Positions 17,115-27,437 of a stretch of DNA of 64,000 bases are shown here, piece by piece. The position numbers were made by a program, and so were the translations under genes. Where the stretch lies: positions 1 through 64,000 of the forward strand of contig JAFZYR010000017.1 of assembly GCA_017616165.1 (NCBI GenBank), in the 5' to 3' direction. The stretch is from Treponema sp. (GTDB taxonomy: Bacteria > Spirochaetota > Spirochaetia > Treponematales > Treponemataceae). Each line of letters begins with the position of its first letter. Position 1 is the stretch's first letter. The notes under the pieces were generated by a model. The model was not told where the DNA came from, made no database searches, and saw only the letters and a program-made list of their open reading frames with translations.

Positions 17115-18488
17115 GTGAATAAGAAGTTCTACAATCCTAACAGGGATGGAATCAAAATCCAGACAATTAACGTTACGATGCTCGTTATGATTTTTTTAAT
17201 CTGTGCCAGCGTTTTTGTGGCCGCATTCAGATTAAAATCAAAGGTAGGCGATATCATAAAGGGTATGGAAGGTTATGCCCTTTGCACAAAAGCAGTAAAT
17301 GACTTCCGCGATACCTCAGACTTTCTTACAAACCAGGTTCGCTTCTTTTTAATAATGCAGGACGAGTCTTATGCTCAGCAATATCTTCATGAATATTCAA
17401 CCATAAAAAACCGTGAATCAGCTTTAAGTATTATAAAGCAGTGGCATGATGCTGATGATGCAGACCTTAATATGAAGCTTGCCTTTGAAGAATCACAGAT
17501 GCTTGCCAAAACCGAAATGTATTCAATTGCACTCACATATTCTGCCTTAGGAACAGGTCTTGGCGCGCTTCCTGCAGAAATAAGAGATATAAAGCTTTTG
17601 CCGGAGGATCTTGAGCTTTCTGCAGAACAAAAGCTTGAAAAGGCCGAAGAGCTTCTCTTTGATATAAACTATCAGAACTCCAAAAGCCGCATCAACGGTT
17701 ATACAACAAAGGTGCTTGAATATGTAATCACCAGGCATCTTGCAAATCAGGGCCGCGACACAATCATTTTTAACCGCCACTTCCTTGTTCAGATTATTAC
17801 AATTATTGCCATGCTTATTTCGGGCCTGGCCTTGTTCATTGCTACAAACATCCTTATTCTTAGCCCGCTCAATTATGATATAAAAAGCATCCGCAGCGAA
17901 AAAAAGATGCATGTTGTTGGTTCCTACGAAATGCGTCTTATTGCAAAAAGCTACAATGCCCTGCGCGAAAAGGATGAAATTAAAGCTTCTGTTCTTAAGC
18001 ACAAGGCAGAGCATGACCCGCTTACAGGACTTATAAACCGCGAAGCCTTTAATCAGATTAAAGAGGTTTTGAGCGATACAGCCGAGCCTGTTGCCTATCT
18101 CATCATTGATATTGACTTCTTTAAATCTGTAAACGATAAATACGGACACCCTGTGGGAGATGCCGTACTCAAAAAAATTGCAGCCATCCTTTCGGAGCAG
18201 TTCAGAAATACCGACTATGTTGCCCGCATTGGTGGAGACGAATTTGCCGTTATAATGACCAAGTTTGGCGACACTCCGGAGATTGTAATTCAGCGCAAGA
18301 TTGAAACTATAAACCGCATGCTTCAGAATACAGAAGACGGACTTCCAAAGGTAAGTCTTAGCGTTGGAGTTTCAATTTCTACCATGGGCTATAATACAAA
18401 TCTGGAGGAGCAGGCAGATAAGGCACTCTACCACGTTAAGCAGGGTGGCCGCTGTAACTGTTCGTTCTTTACACTGGAGCGCGCCTAG
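17115..18488 (+). CDS. Membrane diguanylate cyclase (GGDEF protein)
   Basis: A 457-residue protein: transmembrane helix about 18-38, an extracytoplasmic helical sensor to about 222, second helix about 223-248, then a GGDEF domain with an intact RIGGDEF active site (GGDEF 373-377) and metal-binding DIDFFKSVND. It should make cyclic di-GMP, the counterpart of the HD-GYP protein at 1914-3119. The start is GTG with GGTGGGAA upstream, and a TATAAT (about 17077) marks a normal leader. Confidence 0.9.
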   Translation: MNKKFYNPNRDGIKIQTINVTMLVMIFLICASVFVAAFRLKSKVGDIIKGMEGYALCTKAVNDFRDTSDFLTNQVRFFLIMQDESYAQQYLHEYSTIKNRESALSIIKQWHDADDADLNMKLAFEESQMLAKTEMYSIALTYSALGTGLGALPAEIRDIKLLPEDLELSAEQKLEKAEELLFDINYQNSKSRINGYTTKVLEYVITRHLANQGRDTIIFNRHFLVQIITIIAMLISGLALFIATNILILSPLNYDIKSIRSEKKMHVVGSYEMRLIAKSYNALREKDEIKASVLKHKAEHDPLTGLINREAFNQIKEVLSDTAEPVAYLIIDIDFFKSVNDKYGHPVGDAVLKKIAAILSEQFRNTDYVARIGGDEFAVIMTKFGDTPEIVIQRKIETINRMLQNTEDGLPKVSLSVGVSISTMGYNTNLEEQADKALYHVKQGGRCNCSFFTLERA

Positions 18489-18515
18489 GTTTATAATGTC
18501 TTTTGGAGGCATTAT

Positions 18516-19481
18516 ATGAACCGTAAATTTTCTGCACGTATTTTTGCCTGTGCAATTTTCTTTTCTCTAATTATTTTTTCTGCCTGTAAAAGCACAAAGC
18601 CTTCCCAGCAGGGGCAGGGTAGCGAAGCTCAAAGGGTAACCACTTTAAAAAAGCTTGATGGAGCCATGCTCTGGCAGATTGACGGCTGGACCGATGACGG
18701 AGAAAGCTCTACCGTATATCTTTTGGGAACTTATCATGCCGGAGATGAGCGTATAACAGGCTTTCCAGAATGTGTTCAGACTGCACTTGATAACTCAGAC
18801 CGCTTTTGCTGCGAGCTTAGTAAAAAAGACTGGGAGCGTTTTCCTGACCTTGTAAACGAGCTTACAATGCAGAGTGTTCTTACAGACCTTTCCCATACCT
18901 TTGTAGATGACCTTACTCAGGACGAAATAAAGCTCATTTCAAATTTTATAGATAATCAGACTCTGGCACAGTTGATCTGCTTTGAACCATGGGTATTGAA
19001 TAATTATCTGCAGTCGGTGCTCATTCTGGCTTCGGGACTGGATACAACAAAGGCCTATGACATAATGATTATGGACGAGCTCAATAAAAAGGGTTCAGAC
19101 TTTGACGGTCTTGACGAGGCACAGGTTCAGCTTGACCTTACAGCCTGGGGCGACTGGAACACCCAGCTAATAATGCTCCGCGATACTCTGCGTGACCTTA
19201 TGGACCTTAAAACAAGTGTTCAGGAAATCTCTGACCTTTACGAAATATTCCTTACCGGAGATGCCGCTGCCTTTGAAGAAGCCTACTACAAGGACCTTGA
19301 AGAAGAAATAAGCCTTCAGCCGGTTTACAAGGAATACATAAAGGAGCTTTTAGCCGACCGCAATCAGATCTGGGCAGGGAAGATTCAAGACTATATAAAA
19401 ATGGGCGGTACGACCTTTATATTTGCCGGCACCGCCCACTTTACAGGACCAGATTCTGTATTTGAATATCTGGATTTTTAG
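18516..19481 (+). CDS. TraB/GumN-family lipoprotein
   Basis: A 321-residue lipoprotein: signal peptide with lipobox IIFSAC (Cys24), then a TraB/GumN domain with the two conserved GxxH segments, LLGTYHAGDE near the N-terminus and FAGTAHFTG near the C-terminus. Family members resemble the Tiki metalloproteases, so a membrane-anchored protease is possible. TTGGAGG precedes the ATG. The last four bases overlap the convergent gene. Confidence 0.85.
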   Translation: MNRKFSARIFACAIFFSLIIFSACKSTKPSQQGQGSEAQRVTTLKKLDGAMLWQIDGWTDDGESSTVYLLGTYHAGDERITGFPECVQTALDNSDRFCCELSKKDWERFPDLVNELTMQSVLTDLSHTFVDDLTQDEIKLISNFIDNQTLAQLICFEPWVLNNYLQSVLILASGLDTTKAYDIMIMDELNKKGSDFDGLDEAQVQLDLTAWGDWNTQLIMLRDTLRDLMDLKTSVQEISDLYEIFLTGDAAAFEEAYYKDLEEEISLQPVYKEYIKELLADRNQIWAGKIQDYIKMGGTTFIFAGTAHFTGPDSVFEYLDF

Positions 19482-20683
19482 AACTTAGCTGTATAACCTA
19501 TATCTGCAGTAAAGGCATCGTACCAGCGTGCCTTTCCAAACTTCATGATTTTTACGGAGAACTGAGAATGAAGCTCTCCGTTTAAGAAGTTTGTAGACAT
19601 ATATGGAGTAATTGTTAAATTGAACTGACTCTTTATAAGCTCAAGCGGCTTTATTACGTCCATAAAGGTTTTATCAACAAAGGAATAAGAAAAGTTTGCT
19701 CCAAGAGTAAAGCGGTTTGCACCAAGCGAGAAGGAATCGCCGTAAATGTTAAGGTTCAAGCCCAGAGTGTCATCAACAAAGGTGAGCTGTTCAACAGTTT
19801 CCTTTGGCAGACTGAAAATCGAAAGATTTGCGTGAGCATTTTCCAAAAGGATTCGCGGCTCAATAAGCAGGTAAATATCATCTGGCGAAACCTGAGTTCC
19901 GTTGCGCTTGGTAAACGGTACATTAAACAGACCTGCCTGAATAAACAAGCCCTGTGTAAAGTTGTTACCGATAAGCATTGTTGTTCCTGCATGCCAGTAA
20001 AGCTTTTCGATAGAAGCAATTACCTCCTGTCCCTGATTGCTGTTGGACATAGGAATACCAATACCGCCTGCAATATCAAAGCTAAAGTATCTGTAAACGC
20101 AGGCAAAGCGTCCGTCTACATTGAATACATAGTATTTGTTGTCCTCGTGATTAATGTAGGCATAGCCGCCGACTGCAACAGGAGCAGACATAAAGCGTTT
20201 AACGTCTGCAATACCAATACCAAAGTGAGGGTAGAGTACAGAGCCCGAAAGACCAAGCCAGCTTTCTGTAATTTTAGAAGCAATAGGCTTTATACCAAAA
20301 TATCTTTGAAGAAAAATATCCGAGCCGATCGGGTCGTAGGTTCCCATAAAGATGCTGAAGTAGTTGGCATTTGATTCTGCCTTGGACTTAAAGATGAGGG
20401 AGATCTCGTCAATTTTGAACCAGGCCTCTGTTTTGTGGAACAGCTCCTTGCTCAAAAAGTCCTGTGTATCAATAGAAAATTCCAGGTGCCCCCACATATT
20501 CTGATTAAAATTAAACTGCCCCTGGAAGAATGCCTGGAGTGTCAGATCTGGATCGTATTTATCTGCAGAGGCCTCGTTAGAAGAGTAGTTTAACTTTCCA
20601 CCGGAGTAACCGCTAAAAGCAGCTTCGGCAAAAAGTCCTGTAGAAAGTAAAAGAACTGCTGCAATCAATACTATTTTCTTCAT
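19478..20683 (-). CDS. Exported protein, probable outer-membrane beta-barrel
   Basis: A 401-residue protein with a clear signal peptide (MKKIVLIAAVLLLSTGLFAEA), alternating hydrophobic/polar strands with many aromatic residues, and a terminal Phe (GYTAKF), all typical of an outer-membrane barrel. I do not recognise a specific family. AAGGAG precedes the ATG. It lies downstream of the MCP gene on the same strand (28 bases apart) but with its own ribosome-binding site. Confidence 0.65.
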   Translation of the reverse strand: MKKIVLIAAVLLLSTGLFAEAAFSGYSGGKLNYSSNEASADKYDPDLTLQAFFQGQFNFNQNMWGHLEFSIDTQDFLSKELFHKTEAWFKIDEISLIFKSKAESNANYFSIFMGTYDPIGSDIFLQRYFGIKPIASKITESWLGLSGSVLYPHFGIGIADVKRFMSAPVAVGGYAYINHEDNKYYVFNVDGRFACVYRYFSFDIAGGIGIPMSNSNQGQEVIASIEKLYWHAGTTMLIGNNFTQGLFIQAGLFNVPFTKRNGTQVSPDDIYLLIEPRILLENAHANLSIFSLPKETVEQLTFVDDTLGLNLNIYGDSFSLGANRFTLGANFSYSFVDKTFMDVIKPLELIKSQFNLTITPYMSTNFLNGELHSQFSVKIMKFGKARWYDAFTADIGYTAKF

Positions 20684-20711
20684 AAAAACTCCTTGATCTA
20701 TGTAAACTCAG

Positions 20712-22862
20712 TTATACCCTGAACTGATCTATCTGATTACTGATCTTATCAATAGAAGATTTCATCTGCGGAGCAATTTCGTTCAGCTCGTTTCCTGACT
20801 GATTGATCTTATTTGCACCGTTAGTGATTTTATCCATGCTTTCCTTCATCTGCTCGGTTGCATTCTGAAGGTTCTTTATTTCATCCAAAATAGAGCGGTT
20901 GCCCTCTGACATTTCATGACTGGCCTCGCGTACTTCTGTGGTAGTGTCATTCATTATGAGCAGGGCTTCGCCAATCTGTTTAGAGCCGGAATTCTGTTCT
21001 TCCATTGCATAGCGGATCTGACGTACAATTTCGTCTGTCTGCTTAATGAGCTCGGTAACCTTTTTGAATACCTCGTTAGATTCGTTGGAAGCAGCAACTA
21101 CTTCGGCAACAGAAGTAACAATCTGTGTAAGCTGCTCGTTGATTTTATTTGACTCGGTAGCAGAGTTGTCCGAAAGCTTTTTAATTTCATCTGCTACAAC
21201 GCTAAAGCCCTTTCCGGATTCACCGGCATGTGCAGCCTCAATGGCAGCGTTCATGGCAAGAAGGTTAGTCTGGTCTGCAATTTCTGCAATTACAAGGTTT
21301 GCTCCCTGAAGCTCTTCTGACTGTCGTTCAATTTCGGCAATCTTTTCTGATACAATCTGCTGTTTTTCTACACCGCTGTTTGTGTGCTTCAAAAGTGTTT
21401 CAAAGGCAGAGGCCATCTGTTCAACAGAATTATTAACAGAAGAAATATTTCCAATCATCTGTTCAACTGCAGTAGAAGCCTGTGCAACACCATTTGCCTG
21501 AGTTTCAATCATCTTTTCAAGCGAATCTATATTAGATGATATTTCTGTTACGGCAGTTGCAGTAAGCGAAACGCTGTCACCCTGAGTTACAATTCCATTT
21601 TTAAGCTCTTCTATGCTGCGGTAAACTTCAGAAATAGAGTTTGAAGTATCGGCAACGTTATGGCTCATTGCGTCACCAACAGAGGTAAGCTCATCCTTAG
21701 AGGTTTTAATATCCTGAACAATTCCCTGAAGCTTTTCTTCAAACAGATTAAAGCCCGAAACTACATCGCCTATTTCATCCTTTGAACGCTGGTCAATACG
21801 CTTTGTAAGGTCTGCGTTACCTGTGGCAATTTCTGTAATTGCATTCTTTACAGTTTTAAGCGGTTTAATGGCCATCATTATAACAACAGTAAGAATTGTT
21901 ACTGCAAGAATAGTAAGAAGAAGAATGTATACAATGATTTTGTTGCGAAGTGCATTCAAGTCAGACTGGAAGTCACTGTAAGGAACTTCTATAACAGCAA
22001 CCCAGTTTGTATTTGGAACATGTTCAAAGGCAAGGATGTGGGTTTCGCCGTCGTTTTTGTATTCAAATACTCCGCTGCTTTGTGTTTTGATTGCATTAAG
22101 CTTATTGATGTAATCCTGATTACCTGTAGCCTCTGCGTTTGCAAAAATACTTTCTGTTGTATATTCTTCAAGCACAGCATCAGGTGAAAGAAGCTTTTCA
22201 CTTGCAATGATGATACCAGGGGAGTGGAGCTCTGAATAAGCTTCGTTTTCTCCGCCAGGTCCGCCGTTAAGAGTTACAAGGTAGGCAGGTCTTGAGTTTC
22301 CTGCAATATGATTTGTAGAAAGCTTGCTTATCTGAAGTCCGTCAATAACACAGAAAATTACGTTGATTATTTTATTGTTTTCATCATAAACCGGAACAGA
22401 ATAGAAAACTGCCGGTGCATTTGTTACCTTATTAATAAACGGGTCTGTCTGAAAGCGTTCTCCGGTTTTAAATGGCTCCTGGAAATAATGTCTTTCCGAA
22501 AAAGGAATCATTCTTGCACCATTGTTAATCCAGGCAAAGCCATCCTTGTCCAGAATACAAACGTCAATGTAGTCTTCATCCAGAACCATTGCACCATAAA
22601 TTGTATGGGTCTTATCCAGAAGCGAAATATCCGGATTACGGATTTCAGGAAGGGCTGCAAGAGTTTCAAGCATTTTGAACTCTTTTTCGTTGGAAGCACG
22701 AATTGAATCAGCAGTCGCATGAACCGATTCCACAATGGCCTTGGTCATCTCTTTTTCAAGACTGGCTTTGGCGCTCTTGATGGAAGTAAGTCCAACTGTA
22801 GCAAAAGAAATAATAAGAACAACAAATGAAATCAGACTGATTTTAATACTTAAACTCTTCAT
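20712..22862 (-). CDS. Methyl-accepting chemotaxis protein with dCache sensor
   Basis: A 716-residue chemoreceptor: helix 5-27, periplasmic Cache-type ligand-binding region about 30-305, helix about 308-331, HAMP about 332-385, and a long signalling domain whose hairpin tip reads EIADQTNLLAMNAAIEAA (CheA/CheW contact site). Heptad repeats with E/Q pairs flank the tip as methylation sites. It is divergent from cheA, so it likely feeds the adjacent CheA-CheW complex. The ligand is unknown. AGAGGAA precedes the ATG. Confidence 0.93.
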   Translation of the reverse strand: MKSLSIKISLISFVVLIISFATVGLTSIKSAKASLEKEMTKAIVESVHATADSIRASNEKEFKMLETLAALPEIRNPDISLLDKTHTIYGAMVLDEDYIDVCILDKDGFAWINNGARMIPFSERHYFQEPFKTGERFQTDPFINKVTNAPAVFYSVPVYDENNKIINVIFCVIDGLQISKLSTNHIAGNSRPAYLVTLNGGPGGENEAYSELHSPGIIIASEKLLSPDAVLEEYTTESIFANAEATGNQDYINKLNAIKTQSSGVFEYKNDGETHILAFEHVPNTNWVAVIEVPYSDFQSDLNALRNKIIVYILLLTILAVTILTVVIMMAIKPLKTVKNAITEIATGNADLTKRIDQRSKDEIGDVVSGFNLFEEKLQGIVQDIKTSKDELTSVGDAMSHNVADTSNSISEVYRSIEELKNGIVTQGDSVSLTATAVTEISSNIDSLEKMIETQANGVAQASTAVEQMIGNISSVNNSVEQMASAFETLLKHTNSGVEKQQIVSEKIAEIERQSEELQGANLVIAEIADQTNLLAMNAAIEAAHAGESGKGFSVVADEIKKLSDNSATESNKINEQLTQIVTSVAEVVAASNESNEVFKKVTELIKQTDEIVRQIRYAMEEQNSGSKQIGEALLIMNDTTTEVREASHEMSEGNRSILDEIKNLQNATEQMKESMDKITNGANKINQSGNELNEIAPQMKSSIDKISNQIDQFRV

Positions 22863-23027
22863 AAAAATTCCTCTATTGTGGTTTTTTCGTATAATATACC
22901 TCTATTTTAGGCTTTATAATAAGAAAACACAACACCACATTCTATTATCGGCATAAAAATGTAAAAATCACACCGGCGGTTACATAATTGCATAAAATTT
23001 TTTTATTCATTTTTCGTGCATTTTATC

Positions 23028-23055
23028 TTGAAAACTTGGCTTTTCGGTATATAAT
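23028..23055 (+). promoter_or_regulatory. Promoter of the che operon, leaderless
   Basis: TTGAAA (23028-23033), 16-bp spacer, TATAAT (23050-23055), then seven bases to the cheA ATG at 23063. No Shine-Dalgarno. Confidence 0.6.
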
Positions 23056-23062
23056 AGATGTT

Positions 23063-25507
23063 ATGAGTGATTATCTTGACCCTAACAACGAGGAACTCTT
23101 AAAAGACTTTTTTGCAGAAGCTGAGCAACAGGTAGAGCAGCTGGAAAGTAATATCCTTGTGATAGAAAATGATCCTTCAAATCACGAGGCCATAGACGAA
23201 ATATTCCGCGCCGCACATACACTCAAGGGTGGTTCTGCTACTGTCGAAATGATGGAGCTCTCTCATTTTACACACTCCGTAGAAGATGTTCTTGATGAAA
23301 TCCGTTCGGATAGAGTTGCAGTTGACGAAGATGTTGTAGACCTGCTTCTTACTTCCATAGATGTTATTAAAGCAATGCTGGAAGCAAGACAGAATGGTTC
23401 TGTTTACGAAGAAAATATTGATGGTATCATAGAAAAGCTTAAGTCATATATACCACAGAAGGGCGCCGCAGCTGCTCCTAAAAAAGCTCCTGCAAAGCCA
23501 GCTCCTGTTGCCGCTCCGGCTCCTAGTGCACCGGCAGCTACAGCAGCACCTGCAAGTGGTCTTACACTTCCACCGTTATCAGAAGATGACTACATGGAGC
23601 TCAAGTCTGCCTGCGAAGGAAGTCAGGCTCTCTGGTGTGTTGCAGTTAAGTTTGACGAAAACAATCCTATGAATACTGTAGGCGGTATTCAGGTATTTGC
23701 AGCTCTTAAGGCTGTTGGTAATGTTCTTAAAACTGTACCTGACTTTGATGCTCTTTATGAGGACCAGTTCTACGAAAATGTATTCTATTATCTGGCTTCT
23801 TCAGAAACCGCAGAAACAATCGAAGATGCTTCTTTCTTAAGCGATGTAACACTCATTACAGATGCACATCAGCTCAATGACGATAATTATGCAGGCGGCG
23901 AAGATGCTGCTGCACCGGTACAGGCTGCTCCTGCAGTAAGTGCTGCTCCAGCTTCTGAGCCGGTTGCTTCTTCTGTACAGGCTGCACCACAAGCTGCTCC
24001 TGCTTCTTCGGAAGGACAGGCAAAGGCTGCAGAAATAAACGAACAGCTTGCAGAGAAAAAAGCAGAAGCCAAGCCGGAACAGAAAAAGGATGCTCCTGCA
24101 ACTGGTGCCGGTCATGCATCTCAGGGTTCTATCCTCCGCGTAGACTCACGACGAATCGACAATCTTTTGAACCTGGTTTCAGAAGCAGTAATCATAAAGG
24201 CTTCGTTCAACCAGCTTGCAGCACAGACTGCCAGCGAGCTTGTTAAATTCCAGTCTGTCGAAGCACAGTTCCGTGACCGTCTGCGTTCTCTTGTTGATGC
24301 AATCCCTGGCTTCTTTGATGAGCTTCAGAAGGGCGTTCCGCTCAACGAGCTTAAAAAACGCATTGGCGAAGAATACGGCGACATGGGCAGCATGTTCGAC
24401 CAGTATGAATCAGAAACAAAGGGCATAACAGGACGCTTCCGTTCTTATACACAGCAGCTTGGTACAATTGCCGGCGAGCTTCAGGAAGGCGTAATGAAAA
24501 TCCGAATGGTTCCAATCAATCAGATTTTCAGCCGTTTCCCTCGTGTTGTACGCGACCTGCAGAAGGATTTGAATAAGAAAATCAATCTGGAAATAGAAGG
24601 TGAGGATACAGAGCTTGATAAGTCTGTAGTAGAAGATCTTCTTGATCCAATCATGCACTGTGTACGTAACTCAGTTGACCACGGTATTGAGTCTCCTGAG
24701 GTTCGTAAAGCAGCAGGAAAGCCTGAAACAGGTACAATTCTGCTCAAGGCCTCTAACGAAGGTAACCTTATTGTTATTGAAGTTAAGGACGACGGTGCCG
24801 GTATTGACGTAGAAAAGGTACGCAAAAAGGCAATCGAAAACGGACTTATTCATCCGGACAAGGTTATTACAGATCAGGATGCCTACCAGCTTATCATGCA
24901 GCCGGGCTTCTCTACTGCAGATAAGATTTCTAATATTTCGGGCCGTGGAGTTGGACTTGACGTTGTAAAGACAATGATAAACAACATCAAGGGAAGCATT
25001 TCCATCAATTCTACAAAGGGGCAGGGAACTTCTTTCATCATAAAGATTCCTCTTACTCTTGCCATTATTCAGGGTCTTCTCGTACGTGTTGGAACAGAAA
25101 TCTACTCTATTCCAATTGCAAACGTTATCGAAAGTCAGTGCATAAACATCAACGAAATCAGTCACATCGATAACTACGAGATTATGAATGTCCGCAACGA
25201 AGTTATAAGCGTTCTGCGTCTGTCACGACTTTTCAATATTCCGGAAACTCAGACCGGCGATGAATGCTACATTGTAATAGTTGGAACACAGGAAAAGAAG
25301 ATTGGTGTTATGGTAGATACACTCATCGGTGAGGAAGACGTTGTAATCAAGCCTTTGCGCGACAAGTTTACAAACTCTCCTGGAATTGCCGGTGCTTCTA
25401 TCCTTGGTGATGGTTCTGTATCGTTGATTATAGATGTAAGTCAGCTTCTTGATTTGGGCGTTAAACAGGAATTACTGGCTCAGGCAAATGCCAGGATGAA
25501 CGGGTAA
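23063..25507 (+). CDS. cheA: Chemotaxis histidine kinase CheA
   Basis: An 814-residue CheA: HPt domain with phosphorylated His52 in AAHTLKGG; Ala/Pro-rich linkers about 133-165 and 280-350 around a P2-like domain; dimerisation helices; kinase core with N box RNSVDHG (about 535), G1 DDGAGID (about 576) and G2 GRGVGLDVV (about 628); and a C-terminal CheW-like P5 domain. It phosphorylates CheY in response to chemoreceptors. The frame is open upstream to 22988, but MSDYLDPNNEE at 23063 is the usual N-terminus and sits seven bases after TATAAT. First gene of cheA-cheW-cheX-cheY. Confidence 0.96.
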   Translation: MSDYLDPNNEELLKDFFAEAEQQVEQLESNILVIENDPSNHEAIDEIFRAAHTLKGGSATVEMMELSHFTHSVEDVLDEIRSDRVAVDEDVVDLLLTSIDVIKAMLEARQNGSVYEENIDGIIEKLKSYIPQKGAAAAPKKAPAKPAPVAAPAPSAPAATAAPASGLTLPPLSEDDYMELKSACEGSQALWCVAVKFDENNPMNTVGGIQVFAALKAVGNVLKTVPDFDALYEDQFYENVFYYLASSETAETIEDASFLSDVTLITDAHQLNDDNYAGGEDAAAPVQAAPAVSAAPASEPVASSVQAAPQAAPASSEGQAKAAEINEQLAEKKAEAKPEQKKDAPATGAGHASQGSILRVDSRRIDNLLNLVSEAVIIKASFNQLAAQTASELVKFQSVEAQFRDRLRSLVDAIPGFFDELQKGVPLNELKKRIGEEYGDMGSMFDQYESETKGITGRFRSYTQQLGTIAGELQEGVMKIRMVPINQIFSRFPRVVRDLQKDLNKKINLEIEGEDTELDKSVVEDLLDPIMHCVRNSVDHGIESPEVRKAAGKPETGTILLKASNEGNLIVIEVKDDGAGIDVEKVRKKAIENGLIHPDKVITDQDAYQLIMQPGFSTADKISNISGRGVGLDVVKTMINNIKGSISINSTKGQGTSFIIKIPLTLAIIQGLLVRVGTEIYSIPIANVIESQCININEISHIDNYEIMNVRNEVISVLRLSRLFNIPETQTGDECYIVIVGTQEKKIGVMVDTLIGEEDVVIKPLRDKFTNSPGIAGASILGDGSVSLIIDVSQLLDLGVKQELLAQANARMNG

Positions 25508-25519
25508 GGAGGGCTCAAG

Positions 25520-26926
25520 ATGGAAGAAAATGTAATCAAAACTGCAGAAGATTTGAACGAGGCTCTTCAGGAAAAGAAGGAAGCCGCAAGTTATGTTGAC
25601 TTTAAGATGGTAACCTTCTCCCTTGCCGACAAGGATTACGCCATAGACATTATGTATGTTAAGGAAATTGCTAAGGCAGGACGCTTTACCTATGTTCCAA
25701 ATACACTTCCTTTTGTTCTTGGTGTATACAACCTCCGCGGTGAAATCATCCCTATTCTTGACCTGCGTCTTTTCTTCAATATAGAAGTTCAGAAGCGCGA
25801 TGATAAGAAGCTCGAAAACCTTCTTATTCTTACACTGGATGATCAGACCTTTGGTCTTGTTGTAGATAAAATTGATAAGGTTGTTGGTGTTCAAAAATCA
25901 TCAATTCAGCCGCCACATCCGCTTTTTGCGGACATTAACATTAAGTATATAAGCGGTGTTGTAGAAAACAATAACCGCCTGTATGTATTACTTGATATAC
26001 TCAGAATTTTCGGTTCTAAGGACAATGGTGAGGCTAAGGAAGCAGCTGCAGAGCAGATGGCTAAAAATGCTGCAATGCCTGCCGGTGACCAGATGAACAG
26101 AGCTAAGCCGGATGCACGTCTTGCTCCTGCTGCTCAATCTGCCGCCAAGTCTGCTCCTTCGGCACCTGCTAAAAAAGAAGAGCCTGCAAATCTGGATATC
26201 AAGTTTATTGCAGAAAGTCTCAAGAGTTATAAAAATTTCGAAATGTCTCAGATTAATGAAGAATGGGTAAAGAGACGCTATACGGAATGGGCCAGCGACA
26301 GAGGTGCTTCAAAAACACAGCTTCAGTCTGCAGACGATGCCGATGCATATCTTTCTAATTTCTATTCCTCATTTACGGGAACATGGTGGTCTAAGGACTA
26401 TGCAGACATTATCAAGGGGCTGCTTCCAGATAATAACGCAAAGCAGATTGTTGTCTGGAATCCGGGCTGTGGAAGTGGTATAGAAACCTATTGTCTTGCC
26501 TGTGTTCTTAAGAGCCGCTATCCTGATGCAAAAATCAGAATTTATGCACAGGATGTCGATCTGTTAGGCGTATCTAACGCAAGTCTTTTGTCTGTTCCGG
26601 CAAATCTTGAAGGAACCTGGCTTTCTCCATATCTTTCTAAGAAAGCAAATGGCGAAAACACCTTTAATCAGGAGATAAAAGACAGTATAATGTTTGAATA
26701 TCATGATTGTAAGAATACTAACGTTCTTCCAATGCTTGATGTTATATTTGCCCGTGATTTCTTGTCTTTCATAGATACAAAATCACAGGAAAATATCCTT
26801 TCGGAATTCTTTGAGAAGATGAAGGGAAATGCCATTGCAATAGTTGGTGAAAACGAAACTATTCCTATGGCCTATGGTTTCGGCGAAACTAGTAAGGGTG
26901 CCGTTACGGCATATACAAAAGATTAA
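25520..26926 (+). CDS. cheW: CheW coupling protein fused to a CheR-like domain
   Basis: A 468-residue protein. Residues about 20-175 form a CheW domain (FSLADKDYAIDIMYVKEI, LGVYNLRGEIIPILDL) that couples receptors to CheA. A low-complexity Ala/Pro linker (about 178-220) leads to a CheR-like methyltransferase fold with a SAM-binding-type loop WNPGCGSGIETY and a downstream FARDFL segment. The N-terminal receptor-binding CheR subdomain is shortened. I recall the same architecture in T. pallidum and T. denticola CheW. Whether the tail methylates anything is uncertain. AAGGAGGG precedes the ATG, 12 bases after cheA. Confidence 0.92.
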   Translation: MEENVIKTAEDLNEALQEKKEAASYVDFKMVTFSLADKDYAIDIMYVKEIAKAGRFTYVPNTLPFVLGVYNLRGEIIPILDLRLFFNIEVQKRDDKKLENLLILTLDDQTFGLVVDKIDKVVGVQKSSIQPPHPLFADINIKYISGVVENNNRLYVLLDILRIFGSKDNGEAKEAAAEQMAKNAAMPAGDQMNRAKPDARLAPAAQSAAKSAPSAPAKKEEPANLDIKFIAESLKSYKNFEMSQINEEWVKRRYTEWASDRGASKTQLQSADDADAYLSNFYSSFTGTWWSKDYADIIKGLLPDNNAKQIVVWNPGCGSGIETYCLACVLKSRYPDAKIRIYAQDVDLLGVSNASLLSVPANLEGTWLSPYLSKKANGENTFNQEIKDSIMFEYHDCKNTNVLPMLDVIFARDFLSFIDTKSQENILSEFFEKMKGNAIAIVGENETIPMAYGFGETSKGAVTAYTKD

Positions 26927-26938
26927 AAGGGGAATGAC

Positions 26939-27421
26939 ATGCGAGTAGAATATATTAACCCGTTTGTTGAAACTTCATTCAGAGTTTTACAGGAAGTTCT
27001 TGGTGGAGCAGAAGTAAAGCGTGGAGATTTGTATCTTAAATCTACAGCAATGCCAGTTATGGGTGTTGCAGCTTTAGTTGGACTTGCAGGAGACGTAGAA
27101 GGACGTGTTCTTTTTGACATGACAAACGAAACAGCCCTCAATATCGCTTCTGCCATGAATGGTGAACAGCTGCCTTCTTTTGATGATCTGGCAAAGGCCA
27201 CAATCAGTGAGCTTGCAAACCTGATTACTGCTCAGGCTGTAACAAAGCTTCATGAGCTTGGCTTTAAGTTTGATCTTACACCACCAACCCTGTTTGCAGG
27301 ACAGAAAATGGAAATTGCTGCCCTTGGTGGCACAACAGACAGTGTAGAGGCACTTATTGTTCCTCTTATCACAGAATATGGTAAAATCGAAGTTAACGTT
27401 GCTATAAGGGAACGCGCTTAG
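26939..27421 (+). CDS. cheX: CheY-P phosphatase CheX
   Basis: A 160-residue CheX: MRVEYINPFVETSFRVLQEV at the N-terminus, a GLAGDVEGRVLFDM strand pair, and an ISELANLITAQA helix corresponding to the E-x2-N catalytic motif (Glu and Asn in SELANL). It dephosphorylates CheY-P, the spirochaetal substitute for CheZ. It lies 12 bases after cheW in the operon. Confidence 0.94.
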   Translation: MRVEYINPFVETSFRVLQEVLGGAEVKRGDLYLKSTAMPVMGVAALVGLAGDVEGRVLFDMTNETALNIASAMNGEQLPSFDDLAKATISELANLITAQAVTKLHELGFKFDLTPPTLFAGQKMEIAALGGTTDSVEALIVPLITEYGKIEVNVAIRERA

Positions 27422-27437
27422 AATATAGGAGTTTATA

